Shown here: in pieces, positions 5,626 to 13,966 of the stretch
How the letters are laid out: each line of letters opens with the position of its first letter
Numbering within the stretch: the first letter of the stretch is position 1
From: Candidatus Colimorpha enterica
Lineage (GTDB): Bacteria > Bacillota > Clostridia > Oscillospirales > CAG-272
Reading direction: 5' to 3'
Length of the DNA stretch: 20,082 bases
Assembly: GCA_000433515.1 (NCBI GenBank)
Contig: FR891110.1
Span: forward strand, 1-20,082
Translations under genes and position numbers: made by a program
Notes under the pieces: model-generated
Seen by the model: only the letters and a program-made list of their open reading frames with translations
Database searches by the model: none
What the model was told of the DNA's origin: nothing

Positions 5626-6777
5626 ATGAAAAAAGCAGTAATTGCATTGCTGGCAGCGTCGCTTATGCTGTCGGCTGCGTCTCTTGTGTCCTTTGCCGAA
5701 GAGCCGGCCGCAAAGCCGGTGGCATGGTACGACTTCGAGGATTCAGAAAATCCAGGCAAGGACAAGAGCGGAAACGGCAACGATCTTATCGTCTTCGGAG
5801 AGCCGGAGCAAATCGGGAACGGACCGAGCGGCAAGGCTGTCTATTTCGACGGTAACAGTGCTCTTTACGCAAAGACCGACAAAAAGGGCGGTCTCGGCTC
5901 TGATTTTGTCGATGTGATAGCCGATTCCGGATCGAAAAAGCTGACGATCGCTTTCTGGATCAGAAACGAGGTTTCGGATTACGACAATTTCGACCTTGCA
6001 ACATGGAGAAGGATAATTTCGAACGGCCACGACGGGGGCGCGGTGCAGAATGACCGCGACAACAAGGCGTTCGGCGGATTCACGATGCTTTCACTCTGCG
6101 ACAACTACATAGTTCCGACCGTTGTCAATCCTGCTATCATGGTGGACAGAGCCGAGCGTCATGACGGCTCATGTATCGGCAACAACGCGGTTTATCCGTA
6201 TGTCGAGGGCAAGTGGAGCTTTGTTGTCTGGACTGCGGATGCGACTACCGGACAGTTCTGCTTCTATGTGAATGGTGCAAAGCTGTATGATCAGACAGTT
6301 GATCCGGCGGAATCCGGTGGGATCAGACTTTCCAACACCGCGCGTCCCTTCTGCATAGCAAGCAACATCAATTACAGCGAAGCTGACGATGTAATGCAGC
6401 TCGACCACACCTATACCGGTGCGCTTGACGAGGTGATGGTATTTGACCGGATTATTTCCGAGGCTGATGTTGCTTACTACATGAATGCCACCGGTGCGGA
6501 TCTTCCCGAATCGGGGTCGTCGGGGGAGGTACCGACAGAGCCTCCCGTGACTTCTGCGGAGCCGAAGGATACTTCCGATGCTCCGGAGTCCGGGAACACA
6601 AAGCCGACATCGACCGACAAGGTGACCGAAAAGCCGGCTGACACCAAGGCTGCCGACGAAAAAAACGGCGGAGTCCCGGTCGGACTTATAATCGGCATAG
6701 TGGCTGTAGTGATCGTTGCTGCGGTCGTGGCTGCTGTCATCGTGTCAAAGAAACCGAAAGCCAAAAAAGAAAGCTGA
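5626..6777 (+). CDS. LamG/concanavalin-A-like surface protein with C-terminal membrane anchor
   Basis: A 383-residue protein with a Sec signal peptide (about residues 1-25, cleaved near SFAEE). A single jelly-roll lectin-like domain follows at ~30-290: VAWYDFEDSENPGKDKSGNG, GKAVYFDGNSALYA, LTIAFWIRN and the final GALDEVMVFDRIISEADVAY are typical LamG landmarks. Next comes a Pro/Thr/Ser/Glu-rich spacer and then one transmembrane helix (VGLIIGIVAVVIVAAVVAAVIV) with a Lys-rich tail. There is no LPXTG, so membrane anchoring without sortase is the simplest reading. It probably binds a glycan at the cell surface; no catalytic motif was seen. AAGGAGGG precedes the ATG. It is co-directional with the SBP gene and likely in the same operon. 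Confidence 0.82.
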   Translation: MKKAVIALLAASLMLSAASLVSFAEEPAAKPVAWYDFEDSENPGKDKSGNGNDLIVFGEPEQIGNGPSGKAVYFDGNSALYAKTDKKGGLGSDFVDVIADSGSKKLTIAFWIRNEVSDYDNFDLATWRRIISNGHDGGAVQNDRDNKAFGGFTMLSLCDNYIVPTVVNPAIMVDRAERHDGSCIGNNAVYPYVEGKWSFVVWTADATTGQFCFYVNGAKLYDQTVDPAESGGIRLSNTARPFCIASNINYSEADDVMQLDHTYTGALDEVMVFDRIISEADVAYYMNATGADLPESGSSGEVPTEPPVTSAEPKDTSDAPESGNTKPTSTDKVTEKPADTKAADEKNGGVPVGLIIGIVAVVIVAAVVAAVIVSKKPKAKKES

Positions 6778-6806
6778 AATTTTAAAATAAAAAGGAGAAC
6801 TGGATC

Positions 6807-7544
6807 ATGAAAAAGATAATCGCGTTTATAGTCTGTGCAGTTATGATCTGCACCGCCGCCATCGGAGTATGTGCGGCTGACGTAAGACCGACAGAGGTCG
6901 TTGCCGAGTCGGGAAAGCATCTTGTCATCAAGACCGGGACTGCCGAAATGTTCAGCTGGGACGGACTGTTCCAGGCGGGGCTTCAGTACGGTTCGATCGA
7001 GAACGGCACTCTCAAGCTGCCGAAGTCAGACGACCGCAAGGTAATATCCGTGTACTACGATCAGGGAACCACCGTGAAAAACGAGGGCGAGGCTCACTGG
7101 GACGACAGCTATTCCATCGACACCAAGGCATACAAGTACTTTACGGTAACATACAAGTCCGCAGGAAAGTTCACTCTTCACTGGATGTTCAGCTACAACA
7201 CGGCAGACGGTTCGGAGTTTGATGCCAACGGCATGAATCCCGACTTTGTTCTTCCAGCATCGGCAGACTGGACGACGGCGATAATTGCCATCCCGGCTGA
7301 TAAGGTATCGAAGGATATCGGGGTCAGCAAGGTCACTCGCCTTGACCTGCTCAGCGCGGAGGCTGACGCTTACGTGAAGGATATCGGCTTCTTCGCCACC
7401 GAGGCGGGAGCAAAGGCATACTACGGCAACGGCGGCGGTGAGATAACTCCTCCTGCCCCAGACACTGCCGACTGCGTTGCTGCTGCGGTCGTAATCGCTG
7501 CCGTATCTGCAGCTGCTGTTCTTGCCGCAAAGAAAAAGAGATAA
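6807..7544 (+). CDS. Small surface protein with a carbohydrate-binding-like domain and an atypical C-terminal sorting tail
   Basis: A 245-residue protein. The signal peptide (1-24) ends in VCAAD. The mature part is mostly predicted beta structure (KYFTVTYKSAGKFTLHW, WTTAIIAIPADKVSKDIGVS, VTRLDLLSAEADAYVKDIGFF), resembling the galactose-binding/CBM-like beta-sandwiches common in Clostridia surface proteins, though I cannot name a family. The C-terminus is PPAPDTADCVAAAVVIAAVSAA and ends in KKKR. This is a proline linker, a PDTAD motif, a hydrophobic helix and a basic tail, laid out like a sortase signal but without LPXTG. AAGGAG precedes the ATG, 29 bases after the LamG gene. A hairpin follows the stop. 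A role as a surface glycan-binding partner is inferred. Confidence 0.72.
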   Translation: MKKIIAFIVCAVMICTAAIGVCAADVRPTEVVAESGKHLVIKTGTAEMFSWDGLFQAGLQYGSIENGTLKLPKSDDRKVISVYYDQGTTVKNEGEAHWDDSYSIDTKAYKYFTVTYKSAGKFTLHWMFSYNTADGSEFDANGMNPDFVLPASADWTTAIIAIPADKVSKDIGVSKVTRLDLLSAEADAYVKDIGFFATEAGAKAYYGNGGGEITPPAPDTADCVAAAVVIAAVSAAAVLAAKKKR

Positions 7545-7560
7545 TTCGGATTGAGTTAAG

Positions 7561-7591
7561 AAGACCGGCACGGCGCTTGCCTGCCGGTCTT
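7561..7591 (+). terminator. Hairpin after the surface-protein gene (terminator or attenuator)
   Basis: AAGACCGGCA (7561-7570) pairs perfectly with TGCCGGTCTT (7582-7591), with an 11-base loop and a short T run on the 3' side. It may lower expression of the enzyme genes downstream relative to the binding proteins upstream. Confidence 0.65.
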
Positions 7592-7623
7592 TTCTGAAAG
7601 GATAAACGGAAAACGGGGTCAGA

Positions 7624-8823
7624 ATGAAAAAACTGTTTCAGGTCATGTGCCTTCTTCTTGCCGCGGCAATGCTTTTTTCCTGCGGGAAAACCGGCGGCGG
7701 AGAGGGAAGCGGCACGGTGCCGGCGAGCGGCGGCGAAAGCACTGCCGCGCCCGGCGGAGATGAGGAAAAAATGAAGCTCGGAGCCTATGTGTGGTACGGC
7801 TTTTCCTATGACGGAGCGCACTATACCGACCGGCTGAAAAGCGAATTTTCCGGCAGGGAACCGGAGTGGGGCTGGGTAGAGGACAGCCTGTCTAACATGG
7901 CATATCAGATAAAGCTGGCGAAGAAATACGGTCTGTCGTTCTTTGCCTTTGACTGGTATTACGGCAATCCTCAGCTGAACAAGGCGGTGCTGAATTTCAG
8001 CCGCGCGGAGGGTCAGGAGAACATGGAGTTCTGTCTGCTTGTAGCCAACCACGACGGAGCAAGGATAACATACGACAACTGGGACGATGCCTGCGACAAT
8101 TTTGTCCGCTGGATGACGAAAAAGAATGCGCTGAAGGTTGACGGAAAGCCGGTCATCATCTTTTATGACATAACCAACATGGTCACCGACCTCGGCGGGG
8201 TCGAAAAGGTGAAGGAATGCCTTGACAGGCTGAGAACGCGGCTTTCGGACTACGGCGGGGCATATATTCTCGGCTGTGAATGCCCGTACGGCACTCCGGG
8301 GACCGGGGCTATCGATTTCAATTACGAGAGCTTTTCGGACGACGAGCTGAAGACCAGACTGGAGCGCGACAGAGCCTGCGGCTTTGATGCGCTTACCGGT
8401 TACAATTACCGACGTTATTCCCCGATAAACGGGAGCTATGAGCTGACTTACAAAACAATGACGGAGCAGCACGAGAAATCGTGGGACGCGATCGCACGGA
8501 ATTCCGATATTCCCTATGCTCCCTGCATTCTTTCCGGCTGGGACTGCCGTCCGTGGGAGACGAAATGGGAGGGTAATCAGACCGGTTACCGCTCCTGCTA
8601 TGCGCCCGACAGAAGCGCGGAGGTATTTACCGACCACATTCTGAACGCGGGAAAATGGCTGAAAAACAATCCGGGTCAGAGCGCCGGGAATCTTGCGCTT
8701 GTCTACGCATGGGATGAGGTCTGCGAGGGAGGCTTTATGATCCCGACAAAGGGTGAGGGGTACAAAATGCTTGAAGGGTTGAAGGCGGCGGTTGACGCGA
8801 TGAAGAACGGGGGAGCAGAGTGA
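7624..8823 (+). CDS. GH99-like/WbsX-like glycan-active lipoprotein
   Basis: 399 residues. The signal peptide ends in LFSC (Cys20), then comes a Gly/Ser linker to ~50. The catalytic-type domain starts at KLGAYVWYGFSYDG and contains FFAFDWYYG, KPVIIFYDI and a late YAWDEVCEGGFMIPT block. These match the beta-barrel of GH99-like proteins annotated as WbsX glycosyltransferase-like, where the corresponding end motif is typically W-N-E-W-x-E-G. True GH99 enzymes are endo-alpha-mannosidases/mannanases using acidic residues in this part of the barrel. Whether this protein is a hydrolase on mannan-type glycan is inferred. As a lipoprotein it acts outside the cell. It overlaps the next gene, a close paralogue, by four bases (GTGA). 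Confidence 0.82.
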   Translation: MKKLFQVMCLLLAAAMLFSCGKTGGGEGSGTVPASGGESTAAPGGDEEKMKLGAYVWYGFSYDGAHYTDRLKSEFSGREPEWGWVEDSLSNMAYQIKLAKKYGLSFFAFDWYYGNPQLNKAVLNFSRAEGQENMEFCLLVANHDGARITYDNWDDACDNFVRWMTKKNALKVDGKPVIIFYDITNMVTDLGGVEKVKECLDRLRTRLSDYGGAYILGCECPYGTPGTGAIDFNYESFSDDELKTRLERDRACGFDALTGYNYRRYSPINGSYELTYKTMTEQHEKSWDAIARNSDIPYAPCILSGWDCRPWETKWEGNQTGYRSCYAPDRSAEVFTDHILNAGKWLKNNPGQSAGNLALVYAWDEVCEGGFMIPTKGEGYKMLEGLKAAVDAMKNGGAE

Positions 8824-9887
8824 GACTCGGAGCTTACGTATGGTACGGTTTTTCCTATACCGGAGGGCATTATACCGACAGGCTTTTCGGAGAATTCCCC
8901 GGAAGAGAGCCGGAATGGGGCTGGACAGAGGACAGCACGGCGAATATGGAGTATCAGATATCGCTTGCGGTGAAATACGGTCTGTCATTCTTTGCCTTTG
9001 ACTGGTATTACGGCAAGCTGCATCTGAACCGGGCGGTCGACAGGTTTCTTGAGGCTGAGGGGCATGAGAACATGGAGTTCTGTCTCATGGTCGGAAATCA
9101 CGGCTCGGCGCATATTTACAGAAAGGACTGGGAGGATGCCTGCCGGTATTTCGTGCGGTATATGAGCAGTCCCTGCGCTTTGAGGATAAACGGCAGACCG
9201 GTGATCGTAATATACGACATAACCGCGCTTATCGATGACCTCGGGGGAATATCAGCGGCGAAAGAATGTCTTGATTATCTCCGCCGGGAGATGAAGAGGG
9301 AGACCGGGTGCGATATTGTGATATACGGCTGCGAATGCCCGTTCGGAACTCCCGGAACCGGGGCTATTGATTACAATACAGAGGCATTTTCGGACGCAGA
9401 GCTTGCTGCAAGGCTGAAAAGAGACAGAGAATGCGGTTTTGATGCCCTTACCGGGTACAATTACAGAAGATATTCTCCGGTTGACGGAAGCTATGAGGTG
9501 CCGTACCGGCTTCTGACGGAACAGCATGAGCGGTGCTGGGACAAGATGGCGGAGCACGCGGTTCTGCCGTATTCCCCCTGCATTCTTGCCGGATGGGACT
9601 GCCGTCCGTGGGAAACGGAGTGGTGGGGGAACACGACCGGCTACCGCTCCTGTTATGCCACCGACAGGGACGGTGTGACGTTTGCCGGGCATATAAAAAA
9701 TGCCGCCGTGTGGATAAAGAATCACCCAGGATGCGCGGAGAGCGACCTCGGCTTTATATACGCATGGGACGAGGTCTGCGAGGGCGGCTTCATGATCCCG
9801 ACAAAGAGTGAGGGGTACGCTATGCTTGAGGGACTGAAAAGCGGCAGTGAAGCTGCGGACCGTGTTGTCACGGGAAAGGACAGATAA
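8820..9887 (+). CDS. GH99-like/WbsX-like protein, second copy without signal peptide
   Basis: 355 residues. It begins MRLGAYVWYGFSYTG, which is exactly where the mature domain of the upstream lipoprotein begins, and has no export signal. The GTG start overlaps the previous TGA (GTGA), indicating translational coupling. By eye roughly two thirds of positions match the first copy, including FFAFDWYYG, the ECPFGTPGTGAIDY loop, GFDALTGYNYRRYSP, GWDCRPWET and YAWDEVCEGGFMIPTK. It is therefore a tandem duplicate predicted to work in the cytoplasm, perhaps on fragments imported after cleavage by the outer copy. Its stop overlaps the next start (TAATG). Function is inferred from the GH99-like fold. 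Confidence 0.82.
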   Translation: MRLGAYVWYGFSYTGGHYTDRLFGEFPGREPEWGWTEDSTANMEYQISLAVKYGLSFFAFDWYYGKLHLNRAVDRFLEAEGHENMEFCLMVGNHGSAHIYRKDWEDACRYFVRYMSSPCALRINGRPVIVIYDITALIDDLGGISAAKECLDYLRREMKRETGCDIVIYGCECPFGTPGTGAIDYNTEAFSDAELAARLKRDRECGFDALTGYNYRRYSPVDGSYEVPYRLLTEQHERCWDKMAEHAVLPYSPCILAGWDCRPWETEWWGNTTGYRSCYATDRDGVTFAGHIKNAAVWIKNHPGCAESDLGFIYAWDEVCEGGFMIPTKSEGYAMLEGLKSGSEAADRVVTGKDR

Positions 9888-10696
9888 TGGACGGAAAAAT
9901 ACTGAACATCGTGCTTGCCGCCGGGATGGCAGTGCTTGCCGCAACGACGATCGTGACGGCGCTCAGCGCGCAGAAGAGGGAGAAACAGCTTCTCTCGGTG
10001 ATAGAAAGCCTGAAAAATTCGCCGGGAAGCGAAAAAACTCCCGAAGCGTCGGAAACCGAGCCGGAGAAAAAGACATTTACATATCTTGCGCTCGGAAACA
10101 GCATCACAAAGCACGGGAAGTGCGGCTACTGGTGGAACGAGTGCGGAATGGCGGCATCGACGGCGGAAAAGGACTATTTCCATCTTGTAAAGGCTCATCT
10201 TGAGACGGAGCATGACAATGTGAATGCCACTGCCTATAACTTCTCGGCATGGGAGATAACCGCCGCCGACCGCGCGCAGACGCTTCTTACGCTTGAGGGC
10301 TATCTTTCTGCAAAGCCGGATCTCATCACGGTTCAGCTGAGCGAGAATGTCACCGATATGACCGACTTTTCCGGGGATTTTGCCTATATGCTCGACTGGC
10401 TTGCGGAAAAGTGTCCGGAAGCGGAGATAATCGTTATCGACGAATTCTGGAATGCGCAGAAATCCGACATCAAGCGCGGTATTTGTGCAGAGAAGAAGGT
10501 TGCGTTTGCCGATCTTTCGGAAATACGCGGAAAGAAGGAGTATCAGAGCAACATGGGCGCGGTCGTTTACGGTGACGACGGGCAGGCGCATACGGTAGAT
10601 CACGCGGGAGTTTCCGGACATCCCGGAGATTCCGGAATGAAGTATATAGCCGACAAAGTGATATCGCTTATCGGAAAAGAAGCGGGCGGAAAGTGA
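9887..10696 (+). CDS. Membrane-anchored SGNH/GDSL-type hydrolase
   Basis: 269 residues. An N-terminal uncleaved anchor helix (about 5-27) is followed by a charged spacer. The SGNH domain begins with YLALGNSITKHG, in which Ser72 of GNSIT is the expected nucleophile. VQLSENV is the likely block III, and GHPGDSGMKYIAD at the end supplies the catalytic His (His245). The usual Asp three residues before that His is a Val, though Asp238 is near. Families of this type remove acetyl or other acyl groups from glycans. Placed between GH99-like and DUF4886 genes, a role as an extracellular glycan esterase is plausible. The start overlaps the previous stop by one base; the end overlaps the next GTG start (GTGA). 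Confidence 0.8.
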   Translation: MDGKILNIVLAAGMAVLAATTIVTALSAQKREKQLLSVIESLKNSPGSEKTPEASETEPEKKTFTYLALGNSITKHGKCGYWWNECGMAASTAEKDYFHLVKAHLETEHDNVNATAYNFSAWEITAADRAQTLLTLEGYLSAKPDLITVQLSENVTDMTDFSGDFAYMLDWLAEKCPEAEIIVIDEFWNAQKSDIKRGICAEKKVAFADLSEIRGKKEYQSNMGAVVYGDDGQAHTVDHAGVSGHPGDSGMKYIADKVISLIGKEAGGK

Positions 10697-11636
10697 AACG
10701 AATAATTTCCATGATCCCTGCCGTCCTGTCTGCGGCTGCGCTTGTGTCGTGCGCGGGTGACAGGGGGGATAAAGGAGAAAGCATGAAGACCGAAGAAAGC
10801 AGCGGGACATCATCTCAGACAGCCGCAACAGAGGCACCGGAGGACGATGCTCCGGAGAGCTTCAACGTTCTTGCGATAGGGAACAGCTTTACGATAGACA
10901 CGTTTGAGTACCTGTACGGAATTGCAGAAAGCTACGGTGCGGAGAATATCTATCTTGCCAATGCGGCGATCGGCGGCGCGGGGCTTGTCAACCACATAGA
11001 GTGTCTGCGCGGTGATCTTGCGAAGTACATCTCTTCAACGGCAGGACGGAATCGACTTCCGGTCACACGCTGAAGGAGTGCCTCGGCGCGCGGAAATGGG
11101 ACGTTATTGCCATGATTGGCACAAGCGGAGTCGTCGGGCTTGACAATCAGTACCCGCTTTTGCCGGAGCTTATAAGCTATGTGAAGGAAAACTCGGCAAA
11201 CCCGGATGCAAAGCTCGTCTGGCTGTTTTCCTGGGCATATCAGAACGATTCGACGCATCCGTCGTTCCCGCTATACGACAGGGATCAGATGAAGATGCAC
11301 ACTATGGGGGTAAAGATGACGGAGAAATATGCCGCGACTAACCCCGACATATCGGTGGTCGTGCCCCTTGCCACAACGTTTCAGAACATCAGAACCTGCT
11401 TTATCGGCGACCATCTGACAAGGGACGGCTTCCATGCCGATCTTACTGTGGGGAGGTATACTCTCGCGCTGACGTTTTACTGCTCGGTGACGGGTGCCGA
11501 CCCGTGGAAGTGCTCTTTCAGGCTGGAAACCGGCGTGACGGAGGAGGGAAAGACCTTCGATCTGATTGCGGAATCGGTTGAAAATGCCATAAAAGAGCCT
11601 TACAAAATGACGCAGTCCGCATATACACAGGAATAA
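10693..11636 (+). pseudogene. DUF4886/SGNH-type lipoprotein hydrolase, interrupted by one frameshift
   Basis: GTG at 10693 overlaps the upstream TGA. The signal peptide ends in LVSC (Cys20) and an Ala/Glu/Thr linker follows. The domain starts FNVLAIGNSFTIDTFEYLY, with GNSFT Ser65 as nucleophile, as in DUF4886 proteins of the SGNH clan. The frame ends at 11073 after an out-of-frame stretch. The rest of the domain continues in another frame (WDVIAMIGTSGVVGLDN) to 11636 and includes TRDGFHADLTVGRY, which supplies the catalytic Asp-x-x-His. One missing base around 11029-11037 restores a single 314-residue protein. If the shift is real, the gene is dead; if it is a sequencing error, the operon has two adjacent esterase-like proteins. 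A second carbohydrate esterase role is inferred. Confidence 0.78.
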
Positions 11637-11650
11637 ACGGAGATAATGTA

Positions 11651-13838
11651 ATGAAAACCGAATTCAACAACACATACGCCAACTATTTTGACCTTGCAGT
11701 CGGGATCGATAGGGATACCCGCTCCTTTCGCTGCTTCAGGGAGGGCAGGGGAGTGATAGCGGAAAACATTTCGCTTTCGTTTGAGTCGGAGACCGGAGAG
11801 AAGCTGTTTGATGCGCTTTCATTCGGTAAGGCAGAGTTCTTCTGGGAACAGCCGCCGCACATTCCGCAGACGAAGATAACCGAACGCCTGACAGAGGGCG
11901 GCGACGTTTTCTTTTCCTCCAAGTACTGTAAATACACTGGTTAATATAGAAAGATCTTCAAATAATGGGCTTCCCGCCGTACTTGACGTTGTTTATACCG
12001 TTACAAGAGAGGGTATTTACTGCGATGTCATCGGACTTCCGGATGGGATCGTTCCGGTATTCTGCGGATCGCTTCACTACGGAGACGGGGACGACAGCAT
12101 GGCGGTCTGCCTCGACCGCGACAAGGCACAGGACGATTTCCGTTCGGCATACGGTCCGGCGGTATCAAAGATCGACGACAGCATTTTCGACAGAAGGACA
12201 GACTCTGCGGTGACTGTTTCCGGAAACGTTTCCCGCAGGCTCTGCTATTCATGGGCTGACGGATGCTACGGTTTTACGGTAAAGGGAAAGCTGTCCCTGA
12301 CCTTCACCGACCGGGTGTATGAGGGAAAATTCAGAACCCGTTATAAGCCGATAAACAAGCATAACACATTCCCGAAGCCTCCGGCGGGCTGGATGACGTG
12401 GTACGCGGTCATGTTCGGCGCGTGCGAGGAGAAGGTCATTGCAAACGCAGAGTGGCAGAAGAAATATCTTGCCGATTACGGCGCTGATACCGTATGGGTC
12501 GACTGGGAATGGTACCATTCCGCATTTCACAACCCGGATGCGTCGGACAATATCGGCTACTTTTCTCCCGACCCGGTAAGATATCCGAACGGAATGAAGT
12601 ATGTTTCCGACAGGATAAGAGAGCTTGGCTTTATTCCCGCGCTTTGGATAGGTCCGACCTGCGAACCGGCGAAAACGGCAACATTTGAAAAATACATCGG
12701 ATCGGTGTACGCGGAACGTCTGTCATGGTGTGGCAAGTACTTCTTTGACATAACCGACGAGAGAATAAGGGATGAACTTATTCCTGACGCGATTAACAAG
12801 GTAACTGAGTGGGGCTACGATGCTCTCAAATGGGACTGTCTGCCGATAACGCTTGCCTATGCCGACCAGTACCATGAGTGTCTGAAGCATCCGGATATTA
12901 CTTCAGTCGAGGCTCTTCGTGCAATATGCGAAAAGGCACGCGATATCCTCGGCGAGGATTTCTACATGCTCTCCTGCGCCGGTGTCAACGACCGTGAAGT
13001 GCTTATGGCTTCAGACATCTTCGACGGTGCACGCATCGGAAATGATATTTTTACGTGGAAGGAATTTATCTCCGATTTCGTCGAGAGGATAATGCGCTTT
13101 TATCCGTATCATAACGTTGTCCTCTACTGTGATCCCGACAACGTTGTCATCCGACCGGAGTTCAACAATATCGATCAGGCGAAATCGCGGGTTTCCGCAG
13201 TTTCTGTTCTCGGTTTGCCGATTACGCTCGGAGATGATCTTACCGTGCTCCCGGAGGAGAGGGTAGAGCTTATCCGCCGTACTCTCCCGACACTGAACAT
13301 ACATCCGAAGGATATAAGGGAGAGTATCCACGATGGCAGGCGCTTCCTTGTCAATCTTGCGGTCAGTGCGGAATATGAGGACTGGAATGTCGTTGATCTG
13401 CTGAATCTGCTTGAGGAGGAGGCATCTTTTACGCTCGCGTTCGACCGCGATCTGCATCTTGATGACGGAGAATATCTTGTGTTTGATTACTGGAACCGGA
13501 ATTTTCTCGGCAGGCTGTCGGATTCCGTGACGGTCACGCTTCCCGGAACGGCATCGGCGGTTCTTTCGGTCAGAAAAGCGACGGGACATCCGCAGATCCT
13601 TTCGACCTCGCGCCACATCACACAGGGAGCGGCGGAGCTTTCTCATGTCAGATGGGACGACGCAACAAAGACTCTTTCCGGATATTCGGAGGTAGTTGCC
13701 GGTGACGGATACAGAATATATGTATACGTTCCGGAAGGGTACACTCCCACCGGCTTTGAAGTGTCGGGCGGAATCTGTGTTCTCGAACCCGACTGTTCCT
13801 CTTCCGGCACTGTCGGATGGAGCATAGAGTTCGGGTGA
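11651..13838 (+). pseudogene. GH36-like alpha-galactosidase, interrupted by one frameshift
   Basis: The first 96 codons run to ACT at 11938. One extra G (11939-11940) then makes a stop, and deleting it gives a continuous 728-residue protein. Family marks include the barrel motifs WMTWYAVMFG and DTVWVDWEWYH, the nucleophile motif LKWDCL (Asp codon 12834-12836), and ARIGNDIF with the acid/base Asp (13044-13046) ~70 residues later. A C-terminal beta domain is present. This layout fits clan GH-D (GH36/GH27 alpha-galactosidases and relatives). There is no signal peptide, so it should act in the cytoplasm on imported oligosaccharides. The ORF restarting at 12099 keeps the barrel but lacks most of the N-terminal beta domain. 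GGAG precedes the ATG. Confidence 0.85.
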
Positions 13839-13862
13839 TTTTCCGACTTTTTTCTCCTGAGG

Positions 13863-13891
13863 TTGACAAATCGCGCGATCGGTGATATCAT
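13863..13891 (+). promoter_or_regulatory. Sigma-A promoter for the CDP-alcohol phosphatidyltransferase gene
   Basis: TTGACA (13863-13868), a 17-base spacer and TATCAT (13886-13891) begin 24 bases after the GH36-like stop. It marks the end of the glycan operon, although no clear hairpin terminator lies in between. Confidence 0.75.
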
Positions 13892-13966
13892 AATAAGCGG
13901 GCGTTTCCGATGACCGCCTTTTGCCGTTCCGGTACAGCGCCCGTTTGCTGACCAAAGGAGATAAAC

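Noticed and set aside
7351..8988. 545-codon minus-strand ORF
   Set aside because: It is antisense to the first GH99-like gene and its neighbour's ends, shows no domain, and is rich in Arg/His/Pro typical of reverse-frame translation of GC-rich DNA.
9722..10837. 371-codon minus-strand ORF
   Set aside because: Antisense to the second GH99-like gene and the SGNH gene, both of which have clear family motifs; no ribosome binding site or domain.
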